A DNA stretch of 64,000 bases from JACKHO01 sp041398745. Its GTDB lineage: Bacteria > Planctomycetota > Planctomycetia > Planctomycetales > Planctomycetaceae. Shown in pieces: positions 35,082 to 44,108 of this stretch. The stretch lies in NCBI GenBank assembly GCA_041398745.1, contig JAWKUB010000007.1:451907-515906 (forward strand), given 5' to 3'. Below the pieces are notes generated by a model. It did not search any database and had not been told where the DNA came from. It worked only from the letters and a program-made list of their open reading frames with translations. Each line of letters begins with the position of its first letter. The first letter of the stretch is position 1. A program made the position numbers and the translations under genes.

Positions 35082-37223
35082 ATGCGAACCGTGTTGTGTC
35101 TCGCGGCGGCAATTGCCTGCCTCGGTTGTCTTTCGTCCCCGGTGCTGGCGGACTTACCTTCAATTCGGTTCGATCAAATCCAGCCGCTGGGAGCTTCGGT
35201 CGGAACCGATATCGAAGTCGAAATTAAAGGGGCCGACATTGAAGGTGTCGACCGCCTGCTGTTCGATCACTCTGGACTCACTGCCGAACCGGTCCCCGAA
35301 AAAGAACGCTGGTTCAAAATCCACGTTGCCGAAGACGTCCCGGTCGGTACGTATGACGTCTACCTCGTCGGTCGGTTCGGCGTGAGCAATCCCCGGCTGT
35401 TTGCCGTCACCAAAGGTCTAACCGACGTCGCTGACAACGACGCCAACCGCACACGCGAAACGGCACAGCCCGTGGAAATCAATTCGGCAGTCAACGGAAT
35501 TTGTAATGGCAATGCCGAGGACTACTACCGCATTACGCTGAAGGCTGGCGAACGGGTGACCATCGACTGTCAGGCGCAGCGTCTCGACAGCAACTTCGAT
35601 CCCGTCCTCTCGCTGACCACGCCAGATGGAAAACTGCTGGCCGGTAACAGCGACTACTACGGGCAAGATCCGTTCATCGATTTCGTCGCTCCGCAGGATG
35701 GTGAGTTTCTCATGAGCTTGAACGACCTCTCCTATCGGGGAGGCCAGCCGTATCGACTCACCATTTCACGGCAGCCACAAATTGAAAACATTTTTCCGGC
35801 AGCTGTTCAGGCGGGACACACAAGTCAGTTCACGGCGCTGGGACGTAATCTGTCCGGCATTGGTGGCAGCTCGACGGAGTGGAACGAGGCCGGACTGCCA
35901 CTGGAGTCGGTCTCCTTTCAGTGGCAACCGAATGACGCCGCACTCGCCGGCGGTGATTATTCTTTCGTCGACCATCCCACGCATCATTCCGTGTTGCCCA
36001 CGGCAGCGACATGCACGCTCACTGGCCAGCAAATTGCGGTGCCTGGTGTCGAGGGGCTCTGGAGTAATCCCCCCGTTCTCGTCTCTGATGCACCGGTTCT
36101 GACGGAAGTGGAGCCGAACGACACACAGGAGCAGTCGCAGAAGGTGAGTCTTCCACTGGTCGTCGGGGGACGTTTCAATGCGTCGCAGGATGCCGACTGG
36201 TTTGAGTTCACCCCCACCGAGAAGGGACCGTACAACTTCAACGTTTACTGCGAACGCATTGCCGGAGCGGCTGACCCTTATCTGGTCATTGTGGATGATC
36301 AAGGACGCCGGATTAACGAACTCGATGACTTTGGGCACCGCATTAATGCATTCGACGGTCATTTGCGCGACCCCTCACAGGAAGTGAACCTTGAGCAGGA
36401 CAAAGCGTACAAAGTGCTGGTCCAGGACCGTTACGGCCGAGGTGGGGCTCGCTATCACTATGTGCTGGAAATCCGCAAAGCCGAGCCGGATTTTTACGCG
36501 GCGGTCATTCATCGCTCGAATCAGAATCCGGCCGGGACGACGGTCTTCAAAGGGACGGCGACTTATCTCGATGTGATTATTCACCACAAGGGGAACACTC
36601 GGAGTGATATCACCATTACTGGTGAAGAGTTGCCACCCGGGCTACATGTCGCACCGACAGTCATCACCAATAACACGCGGGGCACGCTTGTCCTCTGGGC
36701 CGACGCCGATGCACCCGATTACACCGGCCCCATCAAACTGGTGGCGACCGGGGAATTCGAGGGACAAACCGTGCGGCGTAACGTGCGTCCCTACAGCCGC
36801 GTCTGGAACAATGCGGGCACCTCACGACCGCATCGCTCACAAATGATTGCCATCAGGGAACAAGGGCCTTTTGATTTGCGTATCGAACCGACGGAACTTG
36901 AAGTTCAGGCGGGGGAGACTGCCAATCTCAAACTGGAACTGATGCGACTGTGGCCCGATGCGAAAAACAAAGTGTCGATCCAGCCACACGCATTTCCCGG
37001 AGGATTCCAGCTCGGGAACTTCGACATTGCGCCAGATGCCACCACAGCGGAACTGAAAATCAGCGTGCAACAGAATATGCGTCCGGGGAAATACACGCTC
37101 ACCGTACTGGGGCAAATGCAGGTACCATTTAATAAAGATTCCATGGCATCTGACAAGCCACAAACACTCGTCGCCACTCCCAGTCGACCGGTGACGTTGA
37201 CCGTGGTTCCCAAGCCGGAATAG
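35082..37223 (+). CDS. Exported PPC-domain (pre-peptidase C-terminal) protein
   Basis: Protein of 713 residues. The ATG at 35082 has AGGA seven bases upstream and starts a signal peptide (MRTVLCLAAAIACLGCLSS, cleavage after VLA). The frame is open far upstream inside the DUF1501 gene, which is a shadow. Beta-rich throughout: an N-terminal IPT-like segment (IRFDQIQPLGASVGTDIEVE), then PPC-type domains with AEDYYRITLKAGERVTIDCQ near 145 and EVEPNDTQEQSQKVSLPLVV near 345. No protease catalytic motif is seen. It lies 28 bases after the DUF1501 gene in the same cluster and may act as a surface or periplasmic scaffold for the cytochrome-type partners (inference). Confidence 0.82.
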   Translation: MRTVLCLAAAIACLGCLSSPVLADLPSIRFDQIQPLGASVGTDIEVEIKGADIEGVDRLLFDHSGLTAEPVPEKERWFKIHVAEDVPVGTYDVYLVGRFGVSNPRLFAVTKGLTDVADNDANRTRETAQPVEINSAVNGICNGNAEDYYRITLKAGERVTIDCQAQRLDSNFDPVLSLTTPDGKLLAGNSDYYGQDPFIDFVAPQDGEFLMSLNDLSYRGGQPYRLTISRQPQIENIFPAAVQAGHTSQFTALGRNLSGIGGSSTEWNEAGLPLESVSFQWQPNDAALAGGDYSFVDHPTHHSVLPTAATCTLTGQQIAVPGVEGLWSNPPVLVSDAPVLTEVEPNDTQEQSQKVSLPLVVGGRFNASQDADWFEFTPTEKGPYNFNVYCERIAGAADPYLVIVDDQGRRINELDDFGHRINAFDGHLRDPSQEVNLEQDKAYKVLVQDRYGRGGARYHYVLEIRKAEPDFYAAVIHRSNQNPAGTTVFKGTATYLDVIIHHKGNTRSDITITGEELPPGLHVAPTVITNNTRGTLVLWADADAPDYTGPIKLVATGEFEGQTVRRNVRPYSRVWNNAGTSRPHRSQMIAIREQGPFDLRIEPTELEVQAGETANLKLELMRLWPDAKNKVSIQPHAFPGGFQLGNFDIAPDATTAELKISVQQNMRPGKYTLTVLGQMQVPFNKDSMASDKPQTLVATPSRPVTLTVVPKPE

Positions 37224-37268
37224 TGCCGGCGTTCCCGAAAACACTCGACCGAATTCAGGACATTCCGC

Positions 37269-38525
37269 ATGCGATTTCACGCCGCACTGACCCGCACGGC
37301 CCTTTCCCGCCGCACCTTCCTCCGGGCTTCCGGCGTTGCTCTGGCACTTCCGTTGCTGGATGCCATGCAGCCAACACTTGCGGATGACTCCATTGAGTTG
37401 CCGCGCCGCATGGTGTGTATTGAGACCAACATGGGTATTCTGCCCCGCTACTTCTTCCCCGAAGGTGAGGGACGCGACTACACGGCAAGTCCCTATCTGG
37501 AACGGCTGGCGGCACACCGCAACCAGCTCACGGTGTTTTCGGGCGTGAGTCTGCCAGGGGTGACGGGCGGACATGCTGCCCAGAAATGTTTTCTGACCGG
37601 AACACCGCATCCTGAACGGGGAGGGTTTCGTAACGGAGTTTCACTCGACCAGCTTGCCGCCGAGCACGTGGGGAACGCCACTCGTTTTCCTTCACTGGTA
37701 CTGGCCATCACCAACGAAAACGCCACGCTCAGCTACACTCGCAGCGGAGCCCCCATTCCGTCTGAACAGAGTCCCAGGAAACTGTTCGAGAAACTGTTCG
37801 TACAGGGCCGCCCAGATGAAGTTGAAGCCCGAGTGGAAGCCTTGCGGCAGGGACGCAGCACGCTCGATTTCGTGGCCGACCAGTCACGTCGACTCAACAG
37901 GCAGCTTTCTACGGCCGATCAGCATCGGCTAGACCAGTACCAGAACGCAGTTCGTGAACTCGAGCAACGTCTGCATGCGTCGCAGGAATGGGAATATCGA
38001 CCCAAGCCGCAAGTCGAGGCCAAAGCCCCCGAAGAGAACAATGATCCCCGCCAGTTCGTCGAACGGTCCCGCATGATTTTCGACGTCATGAAACTGGCAC
38101 TCGAGACCGATTCAACCCGCATTATTTCATTGTTCATCGACACCACAGTCATTCACAACATTACGCACCACGGCAATCGCCCCGAAGTCTTGGCGGAATT
38201 GCGCGGGCACGAGGAACGTCAGTTTGATGCGCTCAACGGATTCCTCACAGAGCTCAGTGGATCAAAGGAGCGGAATGAGTCGTTACTCGACCGCTCCATG
38301 GTGCTGTACGGCACGTGCATGGGAAGTGCAAATTCCCACTCGAACATGAATCTGCCCACTCTGCTGGCGGGCGGTGGCTTCCGACATGGCCAACACCTGG
38401 CGTTCGACACGGAGCACAACTACCCGCTCTCGAATTTGTACGTGTCCATGCTGCAGCGACTGGGCATGGAAGTCGCCGAGTTTTCCTCGGGCAAGGGGAC
38501 CATGCGAGGTCTCGACTTCGCGTAA
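37269..38525 (+). CDS. Tat-exported DUF1552 protein
   Basis: Protein of 418 residues with a twin-arginine leader (LSRRTFLRASGVALALPLLD). The ATG at 37269 has AGGA nine bases upstream. DUF1552 features are PRRMVCIETNMGILPRYFFP, LTVFSGVSLPGVTGGHAAQK, the SLDQLAAEHVGNATRFPSL segment and MVLYGTCMGSANSHSNMNLP with NLPTLLAGGGF near the C-terminus. The family is almost always encoded next to DUF1592-type cytochromes, as here (49 bases before that gene). It is distantly related in layout to DUF1501. Enzymatic role unknown; periplasmic location follows from the leader. Confidence 0.9.
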   Translation: MRFHAALTRTALSRRTFLRASGVALALPLLDAMQPTLADDSIELPRRMVCIETNMGILPRYFFPEGEGRDYTASPYLERLAAHRNQLTVFSGVSLPGVTGGHAAQKCFLTGTPHPERGGFRNGVSLDQLAAEHVGNATRFPSLVLAITNENATLSYTRSGAPIPSEQSPRKLFEKLFVQGRPDEVEARVEALRQGRSTLDFVADQSRRLNRQLSTADQHRLDQYQNAVRELEQRLHASQEWEYRPKPQVEAKAPEENNDPRQFVERSRMIFDVMKLALETDSTRIISLFIDTTVIHNITHHGNRPEVLAELRGHEERQFDALNGFLTELSGSKERNESLLDRSMVLYGTCMGSANSHSNMNLPTLLAGGGFRHGQHLAFDTEHNYPLSNLYVSMLQRLGMEVAEFSSGKGTMRGLDFA

Positions 38526-38573
38526 GGCTGAACGCATCCTCGTTCCTCGCTCGCATCAACCCCGGTTGTCTCC

Positions 38574-41500
38574 ATGCTTCGTAACTTTCAATTTCTCGCG
38601 ATTGTTCTGTTTCTTCTCGCGGGTACGGCATGCGGGGCCGATCAGCAAATCGACAAGTTCCTCACGCAATTCTGCGTTGACTGTCACTCAGGGGAAGGTG
38701 CCCCGACTGGTCTCGATTTCACAAAGATTTCGCACGACCTGAAACAGTCCGATGTGCTGAGGCAGTGGGTCAAACTGCATGATCAAGTCGCCGCTCACCA
38801 TATGCCGCCCGAAGAAGCTGATCAGCCAACGAGTGCTGACCGCGACTCCTTTGTCCGGGCACTCCATCAAACACTCATGGGAGCCGAACAGCATCTGGCG
38901 CAAGACCAGCCGCGCCTGCGACGACTGACTCGGACCGAATATGAAAACACCATTCGCGATTTGTTCGACATGCCCGGGATTGCACTTTCCGGAAATTTGC
39001 CCGCTGATGGAGAAGCACACGGATTCGATAAGGTCCCAGAAGCCCTCGATATTTCGCACGTGAATGTTGCGAAATATCTCGAGGCCGCCGACCACGTACT
39101 GGACTATGCGATTGCCACGCGACCAGAGCCACCGGCCATTTCCACCCGCCGGATTTCGCTGGTGAACCGAGGCGGCTTTGTGGCACACATTGTCATGAAT
39201 GGTGACGGTGTGCTGCTGAAGAATGGGCAACCCGACCCCGACTTCCCGCCCGCAGGCGAGCAGAACCATTTGGATCAGGGGGCGCATGAACGGTGGGGTT
39301 CCTTCGATAACGGTGCGAGCGTGGGCCTGTTCCGCCATGAAGATGAATCAGTCAGTCCGTACTTCATTGAGCATGTCACCATTTACCCAGCCCGCTACCG
39401 GGTGCGGACTTCGCTCTGGAGTTTCGGGTGGGATCAGGGAACGGTCCTGCCTGGACGCGGCACCGAGGCGGCGCGGCTGTCAGTCGTGCAACTGACGGGT
39501 GATGGCCGCGGCGGACAGCATCCCAGTTATGTACTCGGGTATTTCAATGCGCCTGTTGAAAAACCAATGGAACATGAAGTCGTGGTCTGGCTGAATCACA
39601 ACGAACTCATCGGCTTCAACACCGCTTCCCTGGCACCGGCGGCGAACTACTACAAGAAAAAGCGGGCCATGGAATTTACCGGGCCGGGAATTGTCGTGGA
39701 CTGGCTCGACATTGAAGGCCCGCTCTATGACGCGTGGCCGCCAGCCTGTCACAAGTTGCTGTTTCGTGACCTGCCGCTGGTCGAATTCAAGCAGGAAGAA
39801 CATCCCGGCGTGCAGCCGCCCGACCACAAACGCCCGCGGCAACTTGGTGCGGGCATGAATCGACCCGATCCTGAACCTGGCCTCTGGACGGTGCATAGCG
39901 ATGATCCCATTGTTGATGCCAATCGCCTGCTGGCCAGCGCCCTGCCAAAACTGTTTCGGCGTCCGGTTTCCGACGCGGTGCGTCAGCAGTATGTCGACAT
40001 TGTGCAGGCTCGACTCGACGCGGGCGACTGCTTCGAACTTGCCATGAGGATGGCTTACCGCAGTGCCATGGTGTCGCCGGAATTTCTTTATCACATTGAT
40101 GATTCAACACCTGTCGAGCCAGCCGCGAAGCCGGACGACTATGCCCTGGCCTGCCGGCTCTCGTACTTCCTCTGGAATTCCGCCCCTGATGAACGGCTTG
40201 TGCAACTCGCGACATCCGGGGAATTGCGTCGTCCCGAGGTGCTGCATGCGGAAGTGGAAAGGATGCTCCGGCATCCTCACGCCAAACGGTTTGTCGATGA
40301 TTTCCTCGGTCAGTGGCTCAAGCTGTATGACATTGCGGCGACGGACCCTGACAAGAAGCTGTACCCCGAATTCAGCCCGTATCTGCAGGACTGTATGGTC
40401 GCGGAAACGCGGGCGTATTTCCGGGAGCTGCTGGAGCAAGACCTCGACGTTGGCCATTTGCTGAAGTCTGATTTCCTCATGCTGAACCAGAAACTCGCCA
40501 CGCATTATGGCATTCCTGACGTAACGGGTACGCAGGTCAGGCGAGTGCCGCTGCCAGCCGAATGTCCACGTGGCGGGCTGGTGACTCAGGCGTCAATTCT
40601 GAAAATTACGGCGAACGGCACGACGACCAGTCCCGTACCGCGCGGAGCTTTCGTTCTCGATAGGCTCCTCGGTCAACCGCCTGAGCCACCGCCGTCGAAC
40701 GTGTCGGCCATTGAGCCCGACGTGCAGGGAGCCACGACCATTCGGGATCAGTTGGCAAAACATCGCGACAATGCGCTGTGTGCCTCGTGTCATCAGAAAA
40801 TTGATCCTCCCGGTTTTGCGCTCGAAGCGTTTGACGTCATTGGAGGATTCCGCACGCGCTACCGTTCCATTGGGGAAGGTGATCCCGCCGAGCGTGGAGC
40901 CATCGACCCGTTCATTGGAATTGGCTTTCGACTGGGCAAGCACGTCGACGCCAGCGGAGAACTGCCAGATGGTCAAACATTCGCAGACATTCAAGAATTC
41001 CAAAACATTGCCGCAACCAATTCACGACCTTTGCTGGAAAATCTGGCCCAACGTTTCGTCGTGTACTCGACGGGACAAACCGTACGCTTCAGCGACCGCC
41101 CGGCCCTGGCCTCTATTGTCGACCGAACGCTGGCCCAGAATGGTGGCGTGCGTACGCTGCTTCACGAAGTCGTGGGCAGTCCCCTGTTTACCAATAGCCT
41201 CGACACCGCCATCTATGAAAAGCATGATGCTGACATAGCAACCGCCACAGAAGATCGCGATGACCAGCGTATGCTGATGACGTCCACGCTTCCCGCTGTG
41301 ACTTCTCCTGCATTACGTTCTCCCGCTGAGGAACAGCCAGCCCCAGCAGTGCCCGACTACACTTTTGACGACGAACACAGTGTGACCATGCGAGTGGTGG
41401 GGTTGTTCATTCCTGAACGTGCCGACGCGTTCCGCGAACTCATCCAGCGTTTTCTGGACGTTGAATTGAAGTCTCTCGACGTAGCAACAGCTGAGGCAAC

Positions 41501-41861
41501 AATTCAGTACGCCGCCGAGAGTGGCACATTTAAGAACGCCAACCCCGGACAGGTCATTGAGCGACTCAATAACATGGTCCGCCAGGTTTCCACGGGTCTC
41601 TTCTCCGTGAAGCCGTTGGGCGAAATCCCTCACGACCAGCTTCAGCAAGTCGAGTTCGACATCATCGGACTCGACTGCAAAGCCTGCTCACTGGCCGTGC
41701 ATGACATTCTGCTGCGGAGCGATGGCGTCGTCCATGCCACGGCCAGTTTCAAAGACGGCAAAGCGATTGCGTGGATTGCCCCTGCTCAAACCAACTACGA
41801 CGATCTTGCAGATGCTCTGAAGAAATCCAATGTCACGCTGAAGGAAGCGGGGGCTGAGTAG
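38574..41861 (+). CDS. PSCyt3/DUF1587/1595/1592/1588/1585 exported cytochrome-type protein with HMA-like C-terminus
   Basis: Protein of 1095 residues with a signal peptide (MLRNFQFLAIVLFLLAGTAC). Domains in order: PSCyt3 with haem motif CVDCH near residue 36; DUF1587 near 115-180 (LRRLTRTEYENTIRDLFDMP); an extended middle; DUF1595 and DUF1592 near 445-640 (ACRLSYFLWNSAPDERLVQL); DUF1588 near 660-770 with a second motif CASCHQKIDPPG; DUF1585 near 805-880. The last ~180 residues are unusual: two ferredoxin-like repeats, the second carrying GLDCKACSLAVHDILLRS, which matches the CxxC metal site of heavy-metal-associated (HMA) domains. Such a tail is not part of the usual DUF1592 architecture. Last gene of the five-gene cluster, predicted periplasmic. 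Confidence 0.88.
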   Translation: MLRNFQFLAIVLFLLAGTACGADQQIDKFLTQFCVDCHSGEGAPTGLDFTKISHDLKQSDVLRQWVKLHDQVAAHHMPPEEADQPTSADRDSFVRALHQTLMGAEQHLAQDQPRLRRLTRTEYENTIRDLFDMPGIALSGNLPADGEAHGFDKVPEALDISHVNVAKYLEAADHVLDYAIATRPEPPAISTRRISLVNRGGFVAHIVMNGDGVLLKNGQPDPDFPPAGEQNHLDQGAHERWGSFDNGASVGLFRHEDESVSPYFIEHVTIYPARYRVRTSLWSFGWDQGTVLPGRGTEAARLSVVQLTGDGRGGQHPSYVLGYFNAPVEKPMEHEVVVWLNHNELIGFNTASLAPAANYYKKKRAMEFTGPGIVVDWLDIEGPLYDAWPPACHKLLFRDLPLVEFKQEEHPGVQPPDHKRPRQLGAGMNRPDPEPGLWTVHSDDPIVDANRLLASALPKLFRRPVSDAVRQQYVDIVQARLDAGDCFELAMRMAYRSAMVSPEFLYHIDDSTPVEPAAKPDDYALACRLSYFLWNSAPDERLVQLATSGELRRPEVLHAEVERMLRHPHAKRFVDDFLGQWLKLYDIAATDPDKKLYPEFSPYLQDCMVAETRAYFRELLEQDLDVGHLLKSDFLMLNQKLATHYGIPDVTGTQVRRVPLPAECPRGGLVTQASILKITANGTTTSPVPRGAFVLDRLLGQPPEPPPSNVSAIEPDVQGATTIRDQLAKHRDNALCASCHQKIDPPGFALEAFDVIGGFRTRYRSIGEGDPAERGAIDPFIGIGFRLGKHVDASGELPDGQTFADIQEFQNIAATNSRPLLENLAQRFVVYSTGQTVRFSDRPALASIVDRTLAQNGGVRTLLHEVVGSPLFTNSLDTAIYEKHDADIATATEDRDDQRMLMTSTLPAVTSPALRSPAEEQPAPAVPDYTFDDEHSVTMRVVGLFIPERADAFRELIQRFLDVELKSLDVATAEATIQYAAESGTFKNANPGQVIERLNNMVRQVSTGLFSVKPLGEIPHDQLQQVEFDIIGLDCKACSLAVHDILLRSDGVVHATASFKDGKAIAWIAPAQTNYDDLADALKKSNVTLKEAGAE

Positions 41862-41873
41862 CTCAATAGCAGC

Positions 41874-43610
41874 TTATTCCGCTGCCTTAACAACATTCTC
41901 CGCCACCACGCCAGACGGGCCGTCGATGGTTACGACTTCGACTTTGGCGTCACCCGAAATGGCTGTGTTGCCGAACACGTTGGGGGCTGTTGTCGGTTGT
42001 TTGATGTCGAAGGCGGTGCGGTGGAAGTTGGACACGGTGTTTCCGCTGGCGTTGACCGAGGCTCCGGTTGCCTGCAGGGCATGTCGCCAGCTGTTGACCT
42101 GATTGTTCGTCATGGTCACGGTTGAATTCGGCAGTCCCCAAACGGCGAAGTTGGGTGGGCCGACTTTGCGGAGCGAGGTTCCTTCAAAATGATTGCCGGT
42201 TGCCTCGACGGTACCGGCCACTCGAATTCCCGCAACGCCACCGCCTCGAATGGTGTTGTTCGAGAATGTGGCCGTGGCTCCTTCGAACACCATGACAATG
42301 GGAGGCAGCCCCCCTTCGCGTGCGAGTTCGTTGCCGGAGAGGGTCACCGTCCAGCCGGAGTGAATGCCAATGGCGACCTGTGCGTTATCGATGACTCGAT
42401 TATTCACGACTAGTGACACGCCGTTTTCACAGTCATCGAAGCCAATTCCGGTGGCTCCGTTATGGTGACAGTAATTGCCAATAATAGTGGTTTGGGCGTC
42501 TTCGGTCTGAGCAATTCCGGCCTTGCCGTTTTCGTAGCATTCGTTCCCTTTGATGAGCGGCTGTGCTCCACCGCGACTGGCGACTCCGGCCAGTTTGTTG
42601 CGGTAGCACGTGTTCCCAATAATGACGGGACGGGCTTCTCCCTGGCAACCAATTCCCGCCATGGCGTTGTCGTAGCAGCGATTGTTGCGAATGGTCGGTG
42701 CCGAGTTTTCATCAGCCCCGATACCGGACATGTCATTGTTGTAGCACTCGTTGTTTTCGATGAGCGGCTCGGTATCCTCGTAGGTCCGCACACCAATTCC
42801 CGCCCGGCGATTTCCGTAGCACTTGTTGTCCCGGACAATCGCTTTGGAATGCTCGCTGATGCCCACCCCCGCGCGAATGTTTCCGTAACAAATGTTGCGA
42901 ATTACCAGCGCACTGGCGTCTTCGTGACCGACACCGGCGTAGAAGTTTTCGAAGCAAATGTTTTCTTCAATGACAGGAGTCGATTTTCGCATGGCACCAA
43001 TGCCGCCACCCATGTTGCGGTAGGCAATGTTGCGATAAATGTGAGGTGTTCCCGACTTCCCTTCTGCACCGGAAACAGCAATGCCCGTGTAGCCAATATG
43101 GTGCACAATGTTGTGCACCACCGTGCAGCGGGTAATTCCGTCGGCGGCAATACCGGGCGTGCCGGGAGCCCCAATTTCTTCGTGCGGCTGCTCGTTGCCC
43201 TGCGTGGCATAGTGCTTGTTCCACTTCTCCTCGTCGTACTTTCCTACGCCGGTGACGGTGAATCCGTCGAGGATGGAATCTTCCGCCATACTCACGCCTG
43301 CTCCCTCGGCTCCTGCGAAATCACAATCGAGAATGGTCGCTTCGGCCCGTGCCAATCCGAGCTTCCCTTTGGAATCATCTCCCGCACTGCGGAGCGTAAC
43401 TCCCGGCTTCAGCTTGATGCGTTCCTTGTACGTCCCGGCAGCCACCAGCACGACATCCCCCGGCGCGGCTGCGCCTACCGCCGCCTGAATTGTTCGATGA
43501 TCACCCGGGACATTGATTGTCGCCGCGGTGACAGCTCCTCCCATGAGCAAGGCGGAAATCACAACAAGGGAGAAGGGGAGTGAAAGCAGGGAGGCAGCAG
43601 GTGAGCGCAT
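41874..43610 (-). CDS. Exported right-handed parallel beta-helix protein with Cys ladder
   Basis: Protein of 578 residues from the ATG at 43610, which starts a signal peptide (LLSLPFSLVVISALLMGGAV). After a pectate-lyase-like beginning (INVPGDHRTIQAAVGAAAPG) come regular coils of mostly 23 residues with the pattern N-x-C-Y-x-N-x3-G-(I/V): NICFEN, NICYGN, NKCYGN, NECYNN, NRCYDN, NTCYRN, NECYEN, NYCHHN. The same position is Cys in eight successive coils, so the cysteines should stack inside the helix alongside Asn ladders. No lyase catalytic motif is evident, so binding or structural roles are as likely as polysaccharide cleavage. Convergent with the DUF1592 gene. Confidence 0.85.
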   Translation of the reverse strand: MRSPAASLLSLPFSLVVISALLMGGAVTAATINVPGDHRTIQAAVGAAAPGDVVLVAAGTYKERIKLKPGVTLRSAGDDSKGKLGLARAEATILDCDFAGAEGAGVSMAEDSILDGFTVTGVGKYDEEKWNKHYATQGNEQPHEEIGAPGTPGIAADGITRCTVVHNIVHHIGYTGIAVSGAEGKSGTPHIYRNIAYRNMGGGIGAMRKSTPVIEENICFENFYAGVGHEDASALVIRNICYGNIRAGVGISEHSKAIVRDNKCYGNRRAGIGVRTYEDTEPLIENNECYNNDMSGIGADENSAPTIRNNRCYDNAMAGIGCQGEARPVIIGNTCYRNKLAGVASRGGAQPLIKGNECYENGKAGIAQTEDAQTTIIGNYCHHNGATGIGFDDCENGVSLVVNNRVIDNAQVAIGIHSGWTVTLSGNELAREGGLPPIVMVFEGATATFSNNTIRGGGVAGIRVAGTVEATGNHFEGTSLRKVGPPNFAVWGLPNSTVTMTNNQVNSWRHALQATGASVNASGNTVSNFHRTAFDIKQPTTAPNVFGNTAISGDAKVEVVTIDGPSGVVAENVVKAAE

Positions 43611-43700
43611 GGCGGGAACTCCAGGTGGGCACGGCAAAATTGCCGCCCGTATTGTACCAACCGTTCGTCAGACATTTGAATAGTGAACACCTTTGGGGAG

Positions 43701-43722
43701 GGCGACGCTCCTGCGGAGCCGC
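43701..43722. repeat. Short GC-rich hairpin, probable dispersed repeat
   Basis: Sequence GGCGACGCTCCTGCGGAGCC with stem GCTCC/GGAGC around TGC, in the 158-base gap between two minus-strand genes. Only one copy is in this window, so its repeat status is inferred from its resemblance to common intergenic hairpins. Confidence 0.3.
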
Positions 43723-43768
43723 ATGCCGGATGTGCGTGTCATACAACACAGACAATTGATCGTCGCGA

Positions 43769-44101
43769 TCAGACCGACAATACCCAAAAAGCCTCAGTGC
43801 CAATCAAGAGCCAAATTCCGATCGACACAACGAACGCCACACCGGTCAACGCATTCGGACTTGCCAAGAAGACGGAGATGCCTGCCAGCAAAATGAACGT
43901 CACAGGAATCCCAACATAATTCAGTTGGGCGTTTGCCAAAAGAACAGGACCAAAGAAGATTGCTCCTGTCGGTGAAACCAAATCAATCAGAGTGACGCGC
44001 GCGAGAACGCTGACTACGGTCAAGATAGTCAGGTATAGACCAAACCGTTTCCACGCCCGAATTGCTAATTCTCGGTCACTTTCAAGTTTCGTGTCGGTCA
44101 T
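43769..44101 (-). CDS. Small integral membrane protein
   Basis: Protein of 110 residues with three or four hydrophobic segments (FGLYLTILTVVSVLARVTLI, GAIFFGPVLLANAQL, VGIPVTFILLAGISVFLA, GVAFVVSIGIWLLIGTEAFW). The ATG at 44101 lies seven bases after the stop of the PQQ-propeller gene; a GTG at 44116 in frame would overlap that gene by eight bases. The close spacing suggests co-transcription. No family recognised; a role in membrane association of the upstream protein is speculative. Confidence 0.6.
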   Translation of the reverse strand: MTDTKLESDRELAIRAWKRFGLYLTILTVVSVLARVTLIDLVSPTGAIFFGPVLLANAQLNYVGIPVTFILLAGISVFLASPNALTGVAFVVSIGIWLLIGTEAFWVLSV

Positions 44102-44108
44102 GAATACG

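Noticed and set aside
42400..43050. Regular ~69-base periodicity considered as a CRISPR-like array
   Set aside because: The period equals 23 codons of the beta-helix coils, with coding-type variation and no identical repeats or unique spacers.
42462..43583. Plus-strand frame of 373 codons antisense to the beta-helix gene
   Set aside because: Its apparent repeats mirror the 69-bp coils of the real gene on the other strand; no start signal or domain.
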